From assembly GCF_040643635.1 (NCBI RefSeq), contig NZ_JBEYUS010000010.1, positions 1-64,000 of the forward strand: DNA of 64,000 nt, written 5' to 3'. This document shows positions 54,266 through 62,286 of this stretch, one piece after another. Every line of letters begins with the position of its first letter. Within the stretch, counting starts at the first letter, position 1. The stretch comes from Saccharopolyspora_C sp040643635 (GTDB lineage: Bacteria > Actinomycetota > Actinomycetes > Mycobacteriales > Pseudonocardiaceae). The notes beneath the pieces were generated by a model that was not told the origin of the DNA, did no database searches, and worked only from the letters and a program-made list of their open reading frames with translations. A program made the position numbers and the translations under genes.

Positions 54266-55915
54266 TCACTCCGCGCTCCTGCGGAACTCCAGCAGGGCGG
54301 GGCGCGAGTAGGCGCGGAGCGCGTCGCGATGGGTCTTGCCCGATTCGGTCCGGGGCAGGTCGTCGACGAACTCCACCACGTCGATCCCGGGCGTCGGCCT
54401 GCCGCGGGTGTGCGCGAACAGCGCCTCGGCGGTGACCGACGTGGCGTTCCAGCACTCGGCAGGCACGACGAACGCCTTCAGCACCGGTTCCCGGCCGGGT
54501 TCGTCCAGCACCAGCACCGCCGTCTCGCTCACCGCGGGATGCTCCAGCAGCACGGCCTCCAGTTCGGGCGGGCTGATGCGGGAACCGTCCGCGCCGTGGC
54601 GCACGTCCTTGAGCCTGCCCAGGAAGAGCAGCCCGCCCGACCCGTCCCAGCGCGCGAGGTCACCGGTCCGGTACATCGCGGCGGCACCGCCGGGCGTCGG
54701 CCCGTCGAGGTAACCGCGCATCATCCCGACCGGGTTCGCGGTCAGATCCACGCAGAGCTCCCCTTCCCGCCCGGGGCGTTCCGATCCCGGCTCGCACAGC
54801 ACCAAGTCGTAGCCGGGCAACGGCCTGCCCAGCTCGGTGGGATCGCCATCGAGCCCCGGAGCGACCCCGGCGATGGCGGTGACCTCGGATTGCCCGTACC
54901 CGTTCCGCACCCGGACTCCCCAGGCTTCCCGGACCTGGTCGACGATCTCGCGGGTGAGCGGTTCGCCGACGCTCACCGCCTCCCGCAGCCGGACGGTCCG
55001 ATCGGCCGCACCGGCCCGGAGCAGCGCGCGCCACGTGCTCGGCGACGCGCAGAAGCTCGTCGCCCCGGTGCGCTCCAGCGCGTCGAGGATCCGGTGCGCG
55101 CTGCTGGCACCGGGTAGGGACACCAGGCTCGCTTCGGCGTTCCACGGTGCGAACAACGAGCTCCACGGGTGCTTCGCCCAACCGGGAGGCGCGACGTTGA
55201 GGTGGACGTCGCCCGGCTGCAGCCCGTTCCAGTACATGCTCGCCAGGTGTCCGACCGCGTAGCTGGTGTGGCTGTGCACGACCAGTTTGGGGCGCGCGGT
55301 GGTGCCGGAGGTGAAGTAGTGGAACAGCGGTTCGTCCGGCGCCGTCGGCCCGTCCGGTTCGAACGCGCCGGGTCCGTCCGAGTCGTCGAAATCGGACCAG
55401 CCCGGCACCGGCCCGCCGACGGACACCCGTACCTGCGGCTCGGGGAGCGATCCCCAGCCGGCCGCGATACCCGCCTCCGCGACCACGTGCCGGACCGAGG
55501 CCCGGTGCATCCGGCTCGCCAGCTCGTCCCGCCCGATCGTGGTGAACGTCGGCACGATCACCGCCCGCAGCTTCATGAGCGCGAGCAGCAGCTCCCACAG
55601 CTCCGCGCGGTTGTCCAGCAGCACCAGCACCGGTTCGCCGGGGCCGACGCCCCGAGCACGCAACCACGAGGCGACCTCGTCCGATCTGCGCGCCAGCTCC
55701 TGGTAGCTGCGGACCTGGTCCGCACCGGGGGCCACGATCCGCAACGCCTCGCGGTCGTTTCCCCGCGCGATCCGGTCGAACCAGTCGAGCGCCCAGTTGA
55801 ACGTGCTGAACCGCGGCCAGCGGAACTCGCGGACGGCCGCGTCGTGGTCGAGCCGGTGCTTCAGCAGGACGTCCCTGGCCGCGCGGAAATCGCCGAAGGC
55901 GTTCGTTCCGTCCAC
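54266..55915 (-). CDS. AMP-dependent acid ligase
   Basis: 549 aa from GTG 55915 with GGGAG eight bases upstream; the GTG at 55924 is also in frame. Adenylate-forming signatures: FHYFTSGTTARPKLVVHSH (P-loop), NGYGQSEVTA, YRTGDLARWDG, GRLKDVRHGADGSRISPPELEAVL and PRTESGKTHRDAL with the catalytic Lys. It resembles benzoate/medium-chain acyl-CoA ligases. Downstream of the FAD protein gene by 19 bases, in one minus-strand set with an acyl carrier protein. It may therefore load an amino or carboxylic acid onto that carrier rather than onto CoA (inference). Confidence 0.85.
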   Translation of the reverse strand: MDGTNAFGDFRAARDVLLKHRLDHDAAVREFRWPRFSTFNWALDWFDRIARGNDREALRIVAPGADQVRSYQELARRSDEVASWLRARGVGPGEPVLVLLDNRAELWELLLALMKLRAVIVPTFTTIGRDELASRMHRASVRHVVAEAGIAAGWGSLPEPQVRVSVGGPVPGWSDFDDSDGPGAFEPDGPTAPDEPLFHYFTSGTTARPKLVVHSHTSYAVGHLASMYWNGLQPGDVHLNVAPPGWAKHPWSSLFAPWNAEASLVSLPGASSAHRILDALERTGATSFCASPSTWRALLRAGAADRTVRLREAVSVGEPLTREIVDQVREAWGVRVRNGYGQSEVTAIAGVAPGLDGDPTELGRPLPGYDLVLCEPGSERPGREGELCVDLTANPVGMMRGYLDGPTPGGAAAMYRTGDLARWDGSGGLLFLGRLKDVRHGADGSRISPPELEAVLLEHPAVSETAVLVLDEPGREPVLKAFVVPAECWNATSVTAEALFAHTRGRPTPGIDVVEFVDDLPRTESGKTHRDALRAYSRPALLEFRRSAE

Positions 55916-55934
55916 AGTGTTCACTCCCGTGACG

Positions 55935-57983
55935 TCAGTTGGCAGGGCGATCGGCGGGCGCCGGTGTTCGGCGTCCGGTGGGAAGGGCGCCGAGGCGGCG
56001 CAGCAGGCTGACGGCGACCACCTCCGCGTCGCGCTCGAACGCGGTCGGAGCACCCGGGCGGCCGTTGCCGATCTGGGTGAACCACCGCGGTCCCTCCGTC
56101 GGAATCCCGACGGCGTAGAGCGCCCGGTTCGGTTCGCCGTCGCCTGCGATGACCCGGTATTCCGCGGCGGTGATGGCGATGCCTCCCGTGTCGTGCGCGG
56201 TCGTTCCCGCGCCGGTGGCGAACCCGGTGGCGATGCCGTCGGCGACCAGTCGCCGGAACAGCGGGTCCGCGTTCCGGCGCAGGTCCGGCTTGGGGATCTT
56301 CGCGTCGATGAGCACCGAGACCGCCCGCTGCGATCCGGGCACCTGCGGCGACCCGACGACGAACCTGCCCTGCTCCGGGTCGGGGAGGAACGTCGCACCG
56401 GGGCCGACCACGGCGAGGACGCCCGCGTCCAGCAGGGCCAGGAACTGCTCGGCCCGGATGCCCGGCGGTCCGGTGGACAGCAGCGCCAGCGCCGGGAAGA
56501 AGCGCCCGAGGAAGGAATCGCGGTAGGACTCCGGACGCAGCCCACCGAACTCGACCACGGCGCGGATGAGCTCGCGGGCGTCCCGGAACACGTCGGTCGC
56601 CGCCTTCAGCGGGCTGTCCACGTTGCCGAGCGCCGCTTCCGCCCGATCCGCCTGCACCGCAGCCCGGACCGCCGCGCGGAACTCCTCCGGACCGGTGTAG
56701 GTCGTCGTGGCGAACGGCCGGGCGAGCCGGTCCGGGTCGAGCGGTGCGATGTCGCCCAGCCCGTGCGCGGCCGCGATCCCCGGCCACCGCTGGACGGCCG
56801 CACCCGCGGCGCACAGGTCCGCGGACAGCCGGAGCGCGGCGGTGGTGCCGAAGCGGCCGCGGGCGTGCGTCGCGTAGTACACGTGGTTGATCTCGGCCAC
56901 CAGCAGCGGCAGCACGTCCCGGTCGAAGTCCAGATCGGCGCGCCCGTGCCTGCCGCACGCCCGCATCCGCAGCTCGTTGATCGCCTCGTGGTGCAGGAAC
57001 TTCGGCTGGAACGGGCCGCGCCCGGACTTCTGGTTCACCGCTCGCGCGGCGATCGGCAGGCCGCTGCGGGAACCCGCCACCACCACCGGCTCGCGCGAGC
57101 TCGGCCGGTACCCGAGTTCGCCGTCCTCCCGGTGGAACCGGCCGCCGCGCCCGATGGTCAGCGACAGCAGGACGTCGTAGAACGACAGGCCGAGACCCAT
57201 CAGCCCGACTTGCGCCCCGGGCGGGATCGAGTCCAGGCCCAGCTCTCCCGGGTTGTCCCCGCGGATGTAGCGCAATCCCGGCGACCGGGCGGCGAACTCC
57301 GCCAGCCGCCGTTCCGCTCCGGTGGGTTCGGAGCGGCCGTGGCCGGTGGCGAGGACGACCGCGTCGAAGTCGAGCTCCCGCACCGCACCGTCGATCCGGA
57401 CTTCGAGGCGGTAGCCCGGATCGTCCCGGTGCAGCGCCACCACGCGCCCGCGGTGCTCGACGACCTCGACCGAGGGCGGGGCGCTGGCCAGCACCGAGCG
57501 GTGGACGTGGCCCAGGTAGCGGCCGTACGCGTAGCGAGGTGCGTAGTCGTCCGGCCCGAGCGCGGCCAGTTCGGGATCGTCCTGGTGCCGCAGCCACTCC
57601 AGGAACGACCGGCCGGCGCCCGCCCGGCACGGGCCGGGTCCCGCCGCGCCGGAGAACAGGGTCAGCTCGCCGACCACGGTGTTCATCAGGAACCACCGCT
57701 CTTGATCGGGCTGCCAGATCCGCCCTCCGCCGAGGTGCGCGTCCTCGATGAGGTGCACCCGCATCGGGAGGTCGGAGCGCGAGCGCAGGTGCACGATCAG
57801 GCGCTCGAACACCGACAGCCCGCGGGGGCCGAGCCCGACGATGGCGACCGCCGGTCGCGGCGGGAGCGGTGTCGGGTCGGCGCCGGGCTCGGCGGCCGAC
57901 GGGACGGCATCCGGCTCGTCGAGCAGGGTGCGCGGGCGGACCGGGTTCGCCCGCGCCCGCTCAGCCGTGCGCGCGGTGCGCAT
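55935..57983 (-). CDS. FAD/NAD(P)-binding oxidoreductase-like protein
   Basis: 682 aa, start overlapping the TrpB-like stop by 23 bases. An N-terminal dinucleotide fold is seen (VAIVGLGPRGLSVFERLIVHL). Then come GGGRIWQPDQERWFLMNTVVGELTLFSG, DAVVLATGHGRSEPTG, GAQVGLMGLGLSFYDVLLSLT, VVVAGSRSGLPIAARAVNQK and ALYAVGIPTEGPRWFTQIGNG. This matches large actinobacterial NAD_binding_9-type proteins, often found in natural-product loci. Redox chemistry on a small molecule is likely but the reaction is unknown. About 45 N-terminal residues precede the fold and may be a late start or linker. Confidence 0.8.
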   Translation of the reverse strand: MRTARTAERARANPVRPRTLLDEPDAVPSAAEPGADPTPLPPRPAVAIVGLGPRGLSVFERLIVHLRSRSDLPMRVHLIEDAHLGGGRIWQPDQERWFLMNTVVGELTLFSGAAGPGPCRAGAGRSFLEWLRHQDDPELAALGPDDYAPRYAYGRYLGHVHRSVLASAPPSVEVVEHRGRVVALHRDDPGYRLEVRIDGAVRELDFDAVVLATGHGRSEPTGAERRLAEFAARSPGLRYIRGDNPGELGLDSIPPGAQVGLMGLGLSFYDVLLSLTIGRGGRFHREDGELGYRPSSREPVVVAGSRSGLPIAARAVNQKSGRGPFQPKFLHHEAINELRMRACGRHGRADLDFDRDVLPLLVAEINHVYYATHARGRFGTTAALRLSADLCAAGAAVQRWPGIAAAHGLGDIAPLDPDRLARPFATTTYTGPEEFRAAVRAAVQADRAEAALGNVDSPLKAATDVFRDARELIRAVVEFGGLRPESYRDSFLGRFFPALALLSTGPPGIRAEQFLALLDAGVLAVVGPGATFLPDPEQGRFVVGSPQVPGSQRAVSVLIDAKIPKPDLRRNADPLFRRLVADGIATGFATGAGTTAHDTGGIAITAAEYRVIAGDGEPNRALYAVGIPTEGPRWFTQIGNGRPGAPTAFERDAEVVAVSLLRRLGALPTGRRTPAPADRPAN

Positions 57984-59361
57984 GGGCCGGTCGTTCCTCG
58001 TCGATCCGCGGGAGCACGGTGAGCGAGCGGGCGATCTGCTCGTCGGTCGCCGCCATGTCGTGCATCCGGCCGCTGAGGTGCTGGTCGTAGGCCGAGAGGT
58101 CGAGCAGGCCGTGCCCGCTGAGGTTGAACAGGACCACCCGCTCCCGGCGCTGCTCCTTGGCGTCGAGCGCCTCGTCGATCGCCGCGCGGACGGCGTGCGC
58201 GGATTCCGGGGCGGGCACGATCCACTCGTGCTCGGCGAAAGCCGTCCCCGCTTCGAACACCGCTCCCTGCGGGTAGGCCACGGCGTCGATCAGGCCTTGG
58301 TGGCGCATCGCGCTCACCAGCGGCGCCGCACCGTGGTAGCGCAACCCGCCCGCGTGGATGCCGGGTGAGACGAACAGGTGGCCGAGCGTGTACATCTTGG
58401 TCATGGGCGTGATGCCGGTGAAGTCGTTGTAGTCCCAGGCGTAGTGCCCCTTGGTGAGCTTGGGGCACGCCTCGGGTTCGACCGCCAGCAGCCGGACGTC
58501 GCGGCCGGTCCGGACCCGCTCCCCGTGGAACGGGAAGGCGAGGCCGGAGAAGTTGCTCCCGGCGCCGACCGAGCCGATCACCACGTCCGGGAATTCGCCG
58601 AGCGCGCCCAACTGGGTCAGCGCCTCCTGCCCGATGACCGTCTGGTGCAGCAGCACGTGGTTCTCCCCGCTGCCCACCGAGAACCCGCGGCCCGCGGTGG
58701 TGCTGGCGTGCTCGAACGCCTCGGCGTTGGCGATCGACAGGCTGCCGTCGGTGTCCGGATCGCGCCGCACGGCGGCGCGGCCCGCCTCGGTGGTGGTGCT
58801 CGGGCTCGCGATGACCTCGGCACCGGCGAGTTCCATCAGCACCCGCCGGTACGGCTTCTGCTCGTAGCTGCACCGGACCATGTACACGGTGCACTGGATC
58901 CCGTAGCTCTGGCAGGCCAGCGCGAGCGCCGACCCCCACTGGCCGGCGCCGGTCCCGGTCGTCAGGTGGGTGATCCCGGCCTGCTTGTAGTAGTGGGCCT
59001 GGGCGAGCGCGGTGTTGAGCTTGTGGCTGCCGGTCGGGCTGGCCCCCTCGTACTTGTAGTAGATGCGGGCGGGAGTGCCGAGGAACCGCTCGAGCCGCCG
59101 GGCCCGCCGCAGCGGTGTCGGACGCCAGCGGCGGTAGGTCTCGCGCACCTCGGCCGGGATCGGCACGAACCGGTCGTCGCCGACGCTCTGCCGGTACATG
59201 GAGAGCGGGATCTGGGGCGCGATGCCGCCGGTGGGGCGGTGGACGTGCGAGTCCGGCCGGGCGCGCCGCAACCGCGCCGCGTCCTCGACGTCCGCCAGGT
59301 CGGACAGCACGTTGTACCAGTGGGTGGGCACCGCGTCGTGGTCGGCGGGTTCCTCGGGCAT
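57961..59361 (-). CDS. TrpB-like PLP-dependent enzyme (TrpB2 type)
   Basis: 466 aa from ATG 59361 behind GGAGA. Matches the TrpB2 branch: RPTPLRRARRLERFLG, IYYKYEGASPTGSHKLNTALAQAHYY with PLP Lys114, TTGTGAGQWGSALALACQSYGIQCTVYMV, SENHVLLHQTVIGQEAL and the phosphate loop GSVGAGSNF. TrpB2 proteins do beta-replacement on serine or related substrates. No trpA or other trp genes are near. Embedded with ACP, FAD and ligase genes, it more likely makes a special amino acid than tryptophan (inference). Confidence 0.88.
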   Translation of the reverse strand: MPEEPADHDAVPTHWYNVLSDLADVEDAARLRRARPDSHVHRPTGGIAPQIPLSMYRQSVGDDRFVPIPAEVRETYRRWRPTPLRRARRLERFLGTPARIYYKYEGASPTGSHKLNTALAQAHYYKQAGITHLTTGTGAGQWGSALALACQSYGIQCTVYMVRCSYEQKPYRRVLMELAGAEVIASPSTTTEAGRAAVRRDPDTDGSLSIANAEAFEHASTTAGRGFSVGSGENHVLLHQTVIGQEALTQLGALGEFPDVVIGSVGAGSNFSGLAFPFHGERVRTGRDVRLLAVEPEACPKLTKGHYAWDYNDFTGITPMTKMYTLGHLFVSPGIHAGGLRYHGAAPLVSAMRHQGLIDAVAYPQGAVFEAGTAFAEHEWIVPAPESAHAVRAAIDEALDAKEQRRERVVLFNLSGHGLLDLSAYDQHLSGRMHDMAATDEQIARSLTVLPRIDEERPAHAHRAHG

Positions 59362-59485
59362 GGCGGTCTCCGTTCCGCGTGCGGGCAGTGCTGCGCGGCG
59401 TGCGACGGCCTGCACACGTGCATCGGCCGACCACGCGCGGGAAGTTGCCCGGGGTGGTGTGTCGGAATTTCGGTGCCGCGACCTG

Positions 59486-59761
59486 TCAGCAGGTGGCGGC
59501 GGGCGCGAGGATCTCGATCCGGACCAGGTCGATGAGATCGCCGACGGTCCGCAGATTCGCTTCGAATACCGCTCGGTCGGACACTTCTCCGCCGAGTTCT
59601 CGCTCGATTCGCACGATGAGTTCGAGCAGGTTGAGGGAATCCATTCGGATCGCGTCCGAGTCGAGGACGAGATCATTCGTGAGTTCGTGCGGAGAGCGAT
59701 CGATTCGCAAGGATTCGATCATGATCTGTTTGATTCGGACGTCGTTTTCGGCGGCGTTCAT
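59486..59761 (-). CDS. Acyl carrier protein
   Basis: 91 aa from ATG 59761 with GGAGGAA eight bases upstream. Acidic four-helix protein with the phosphopantetheine site IRMDSLNLLELIVRIE (Asp41-Ser42-Leu43). FEANLRTVGDLIDLVR is the typical last helix. Codon use is less GC-rich than its neighbours (ATTCGG, GAATCC, GATTCG), which may mark transfer. Stand-alone and flanked by a TrpB-like enzyme and an exporter, so it probably carries an intermediate of a dedicated small-molecule pathway rather than of fatty acid synthesis. Confidence 0.88.
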   Translation of the reverse strand: MNAAENDVRIKQIMIESLRIDRSPHELTNDLVLDSDAIRMDSLNLLELIVRIERELGGEVSDRAVFEANLRTVGDLIDLVRIEILAPAATC

Positions 59762-59857
59762 GCGTGTTTCCTCCAGTGCGCGTGCTGAGTCGGCAACGAG
59801 GGCGCGCGGGCAGGTGGGCGCGCCGAGCGCGCGGCGTTCTTCGGGGGTGATCGCCCG

Positions 59858-60502
59858 TCAGGCGAGGGTCAAGGTGTGCAGCCCGAGGACGATGAGCACC
59901 GAACCGCTGGCCACCGCCATGCCCGATCGCCAGCGCGGTCGGGTCAGCCGGGCGCGGATCGCTCCGATGCCCGCGACGACGATCAGGTACCAGAGCGTGC
60001 TCAACGCGATCTGCACGCCGGCGAGCGTGGTGACCTGCGTGGCGGTTCCCCCGCCCGGCGGCAGGAACTGCGGGAACAGTGCCAGGTAGACGGCCGCCAT
60101 CTTCGGGTTGGCGAGGCTGGTCATCGCCCCGGTCCGGTAGCAGCCCCAGTGGGACGGAGCGGTCCGGCCGTCCGGGACCAGGTCGGCGCCCATCGGCAGC
60201 CCCCTGTCGCGCCAGGCCCCGCGCAGGGTGCTGATGCCCAGCCAGCACAGGTAGCCGGCGCCGAGCAGCGTGAATCCGAAGAAGACCTGGTCGGACGCGC
60301 GCAGCAGCGCCACGAGTCCGAGCACCGAGGTCGCGGCCCAGCAGGTCAGGCCGGTGGTGCTCCCCGCCACCGCGAACAATCCACCGACCCTGCCGCGTTG
60401 GACCGTGGTGTCCACCAGCACCACGAACGACGGGCCGGGAGCCATGATCATCACGATGATGGTGGCGAGAAATGCCGAACTCAGCAAGGTGCGGATCCCC
60501 AA
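59858..60502 (-). CDS. LysE/RhtB-family exporter
   Basis: 214 aa from TTG 60502, which has GGGGGAACGA five bases upstream; longer in-frame versions lack a hydrophobic start. Typical LysE start (SAFLATIIVMIMAPGPSFVVLVDTTVQRGRVGGLFAVAGSTTGLTCWA). Six hydrophobic segments and the mid motif SLANPKMAAVYLALFPQFLP follow. Such proteins export amino acids and analogues. As first gene of the five-gene minus-strand set it probably exports the product of the cluster. Confidence 0.88.
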   Translation of the reverse strand: MGIRTLLSSAFLATIIVMIMAPGPSFVVLVDTTVQRGRVGGLFAVAGSTTGLTCWAATSVLGLVALLRASDQVFFGFTLLGAGYLCWLGISTLRGAWRDRGLPMGADLVPDGRTAPSHWGCYRTGAMTSLANPKMAAVYLALFPQFLPPGGGTATQVTTLAGVQIALSTLWYLIVVAGIGAIRARLTRPRWRSGMAVASGSVLIVLGLHTLTLA

Positions 60503-60885
60503 TCGTTCCCCCGTGGGCGGCCCGCATTCGAGGTGGAACTCGTGCGGTGCCGCGATGTGGATGAAGCTACCGACGGCTCGGCGGCTCGTCCAGCGGCCCG
60601 GAAGTGCTTCCACCGGATGGAGTCATCTTTTCGTGCGCATTCGCGTGTCTCGAATGGCGGGGGAGCGGGGGATGCATTTCTGCGGTGGAATCGGCTTGTT
60701 TTGCAACGATTGTTCGCATCATGCGGGATGTGCGTGGAGGGGTGGCGCGGTCCCGGTGTCCGGTGTCCGGTGTCCGGTGTCCGGTGTCCGGTGTCCGCGG
60801 GAACGCGGGAACGCGCGCGGCGTGCCCCGCGCCTCGCCGCCCCGCTGACCCGCCGTGTCGCTGTCCGAAGTGGACGGTTCGCGGA
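60503..60885. other. Control gap upstream of the LysE set
   Basis: 383 bases between rhaB (stop at 60886) and the LysE start, both minus strand. The part nearest LysE (60600-60720) is less GC-rich (ATTTCTGCGGTGG, TTGTTTTGCAACG) and may hold the cluster promoter, but I cannot pick boxes with confidence. A heptamer repeat lies at 60754-60795. No gene. Confidence 0.5.
60754..60795. repeat. Perfect (CGGTGTC)6 heptamer repeat
   Basis: Six exact consecutive copies of CGGTGTC, 42 bases, in the intergenic region between rhaB and the LysE-ACP set. Copy number of such short exact repeats can vary between strains. Confidence 0.9.
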
Positions 60886-62286
60886 TCACCGCGCTGCGAG
60901 CTCGCCGGGGCGGTAGGTGCGGGGTGCGCAGGTGGAGCGGACCAGCGCGCGGAGGGAGTCGAGGCCGCCGGTGAGCAGTCCGGCGGCGCGGGCCTGCACG
61001 AGGACGTTGCCGAGGGCGGTGGCCTCGACCGGTCCGGCGACGACCGGGCGGCCGGTGCGCTCGGCGGTCAACCGGCACAGCAGCTCGTTCCGCGCCCCGC
61101 CGCCCACGATGTGCACTGTGGACAGTGCACGTCCGGTGAGGATCTCCAGCCTTGCCACGGAGTCCGCGTAGGCCGTGGCGAGGCTCTCCAGGATGCAGCG
61201 GGTGAACTCGGCGCGGCCGCCCGGCACCGGCCGGTCGTGCTCGGCCAGCCAGGCGGCGATCCGCGCGGGCATGTCGCCGGGCGCGAGGAACCGCGGATCG
61301 TCCGCGTCGAACTCGGCGACCGAACCGGCCGGCACTTCGGCGGCCGCCGCCAGCAGCACCGGCAGATCGACGGCCGGGCCGGTGCGCTCCCATTCGGCGA
61401 CGCATTCGCTCAGCAGCCACAGGCCCATCACGTTGTGCAGGTACCGGATGCGCCCGTCCACGCCGAGCTCGTTGGTGAAGTTCGCGGCCCGGCCCGCCTC
61501 GGACAGCAGCGGGCGCTCCAGCTCCACCCCGACCAGCGACCAGGTCCCGCACGAGATGTAGGCGAACGACTCGTCGCGGGCCGGGACGGCCACGACCGCG
61601 GAGGCGGTGTCGTGCGAACCGACCGCGGTGACCGGGAGCCCGTCGTCGAGCTCGCCGATCCGCGCACCCGGCGACACCAGCGGCGGCAGCAGCCCGCGGT
61701 CGTGGCCGAGGCGCGCGAGCAACGCGTCCGACCACTCGCCGGTGCGCACGTCCAGCAGCCCGGTGGTGGAGGCGTTGGTGCGCTCGGCGACCTGCTCGCC
61801 GGTCAGCCAGTACCCCAGCAGATCCGGCAGCAGCAGCATCCGCTCGGCGATCGGCAGCAGCCCGCTGCGCCGGTCCGCGGCCAGCTGGAACACCGTGTTG
61901 AACGGCAGGTGCTGCAACCCGTTGACCTCGTAGAGCTCCGCGGGGCCGATCACCGCGTGCACGTCGGGCACGGCGGCGGCGCCGCGCTCGTCCCGGTAGT
62001 GGTGCGGCATCCCGAGCACTCGGCCGCCGCGCAGCAGCGCGTAGTCCACCGCCCACGAGTCGATGCCGACGCTCACCGGGTCCGCTTCGCGCACCGCCCG
62101 GTCCAGCCCGGCGGACACCTGGCGGTACAGCTCCAGCACGTTCCAGTGCAGCGACCCGCGCACCCGCACCGGCGCGTTCGGGAACCGGGCGAGCTCGCGC
62201 ATCCGCAGCTCGCCCGGCCCGGCGTGCCCGAGCACGACCCGCCCGCTGGTGGCGCCGAGGTCGACGGCGGCGACGGTCCCGCTCAT
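60886..62286 (-). CDS. rhaB: Rhamnulokinase
   Basis: 466 aa. FGGY kinase that phosphorylates L-rhamnulose with ATP. Motifs: AAVDLGATSGRVVLG (phosphate 1), SVGIDSWAVDYALL with the catalytic Asp, LHWNVLELYRQV, GSHDTASAVVAVP, YISCGTWSLVGVEL, FTNELGVDGRIRYL (typical of rhamnulokinase) and IVGGGARNELLCRLTAERTGRPV (adenosine site). Start overlaps the stop of the aldolase/dehydrogenase gene (ATGA), so the two are one operon for rhamnose use. Confidence 0.93.
   Translation of the reverse strand: MSGTVAAVDLGATSGRVVLGHAGPGELRMRELARFPNAPVRVRGSLHWNVLELYRQVSAGLDRAVREADPVSVGIDSWAVDYALLRGGRVLGMPHHYRDERGAAAVPDVHAVIGPAELYEVNGLQHLPFNTVFQLAADRRSGLLPIAERMLLLPDLLGYWLTGEQVAERTNASTTGLLDVRTGEWSDALLARLGHDRGLLPPLVSPGARIGELDDGLPVTAVGSHDTASAVVAVPARDESFAYISCGTWSLVGVELERPLLSEAGRAANFTNELGVDGRIRYLHNVMGLWLLSECVAEWERTGPAVDLPVLLAAAAEVPAGSVAEFDADDPRFLAPGDMPARIAAWLAEHDRPVPGGRAEFTRCILESLATAYADSVARLEILTGRALSTVHIVGGGARNELLCRLTAERTGRPVVAGPVEATALGNVLVQARAAGLLTGGLDSLRALVRSTCAPRTYRPGELAAR

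Noticed and set aside
55797..58022. A 741-codon plus-strand open frame
   Set aside because: Antisense shadow of the ligase and FAD-protein genes, which have clear family motifs on the other strand.
57961..59361. Tryptophan synthase beta chain of primary metabolism
   Set aside because: The sequence is of the TrpB2 branch and no trpA, trpC or trpD lies nearby. Neighbours are a carrier protein, a ligase and an exporter.
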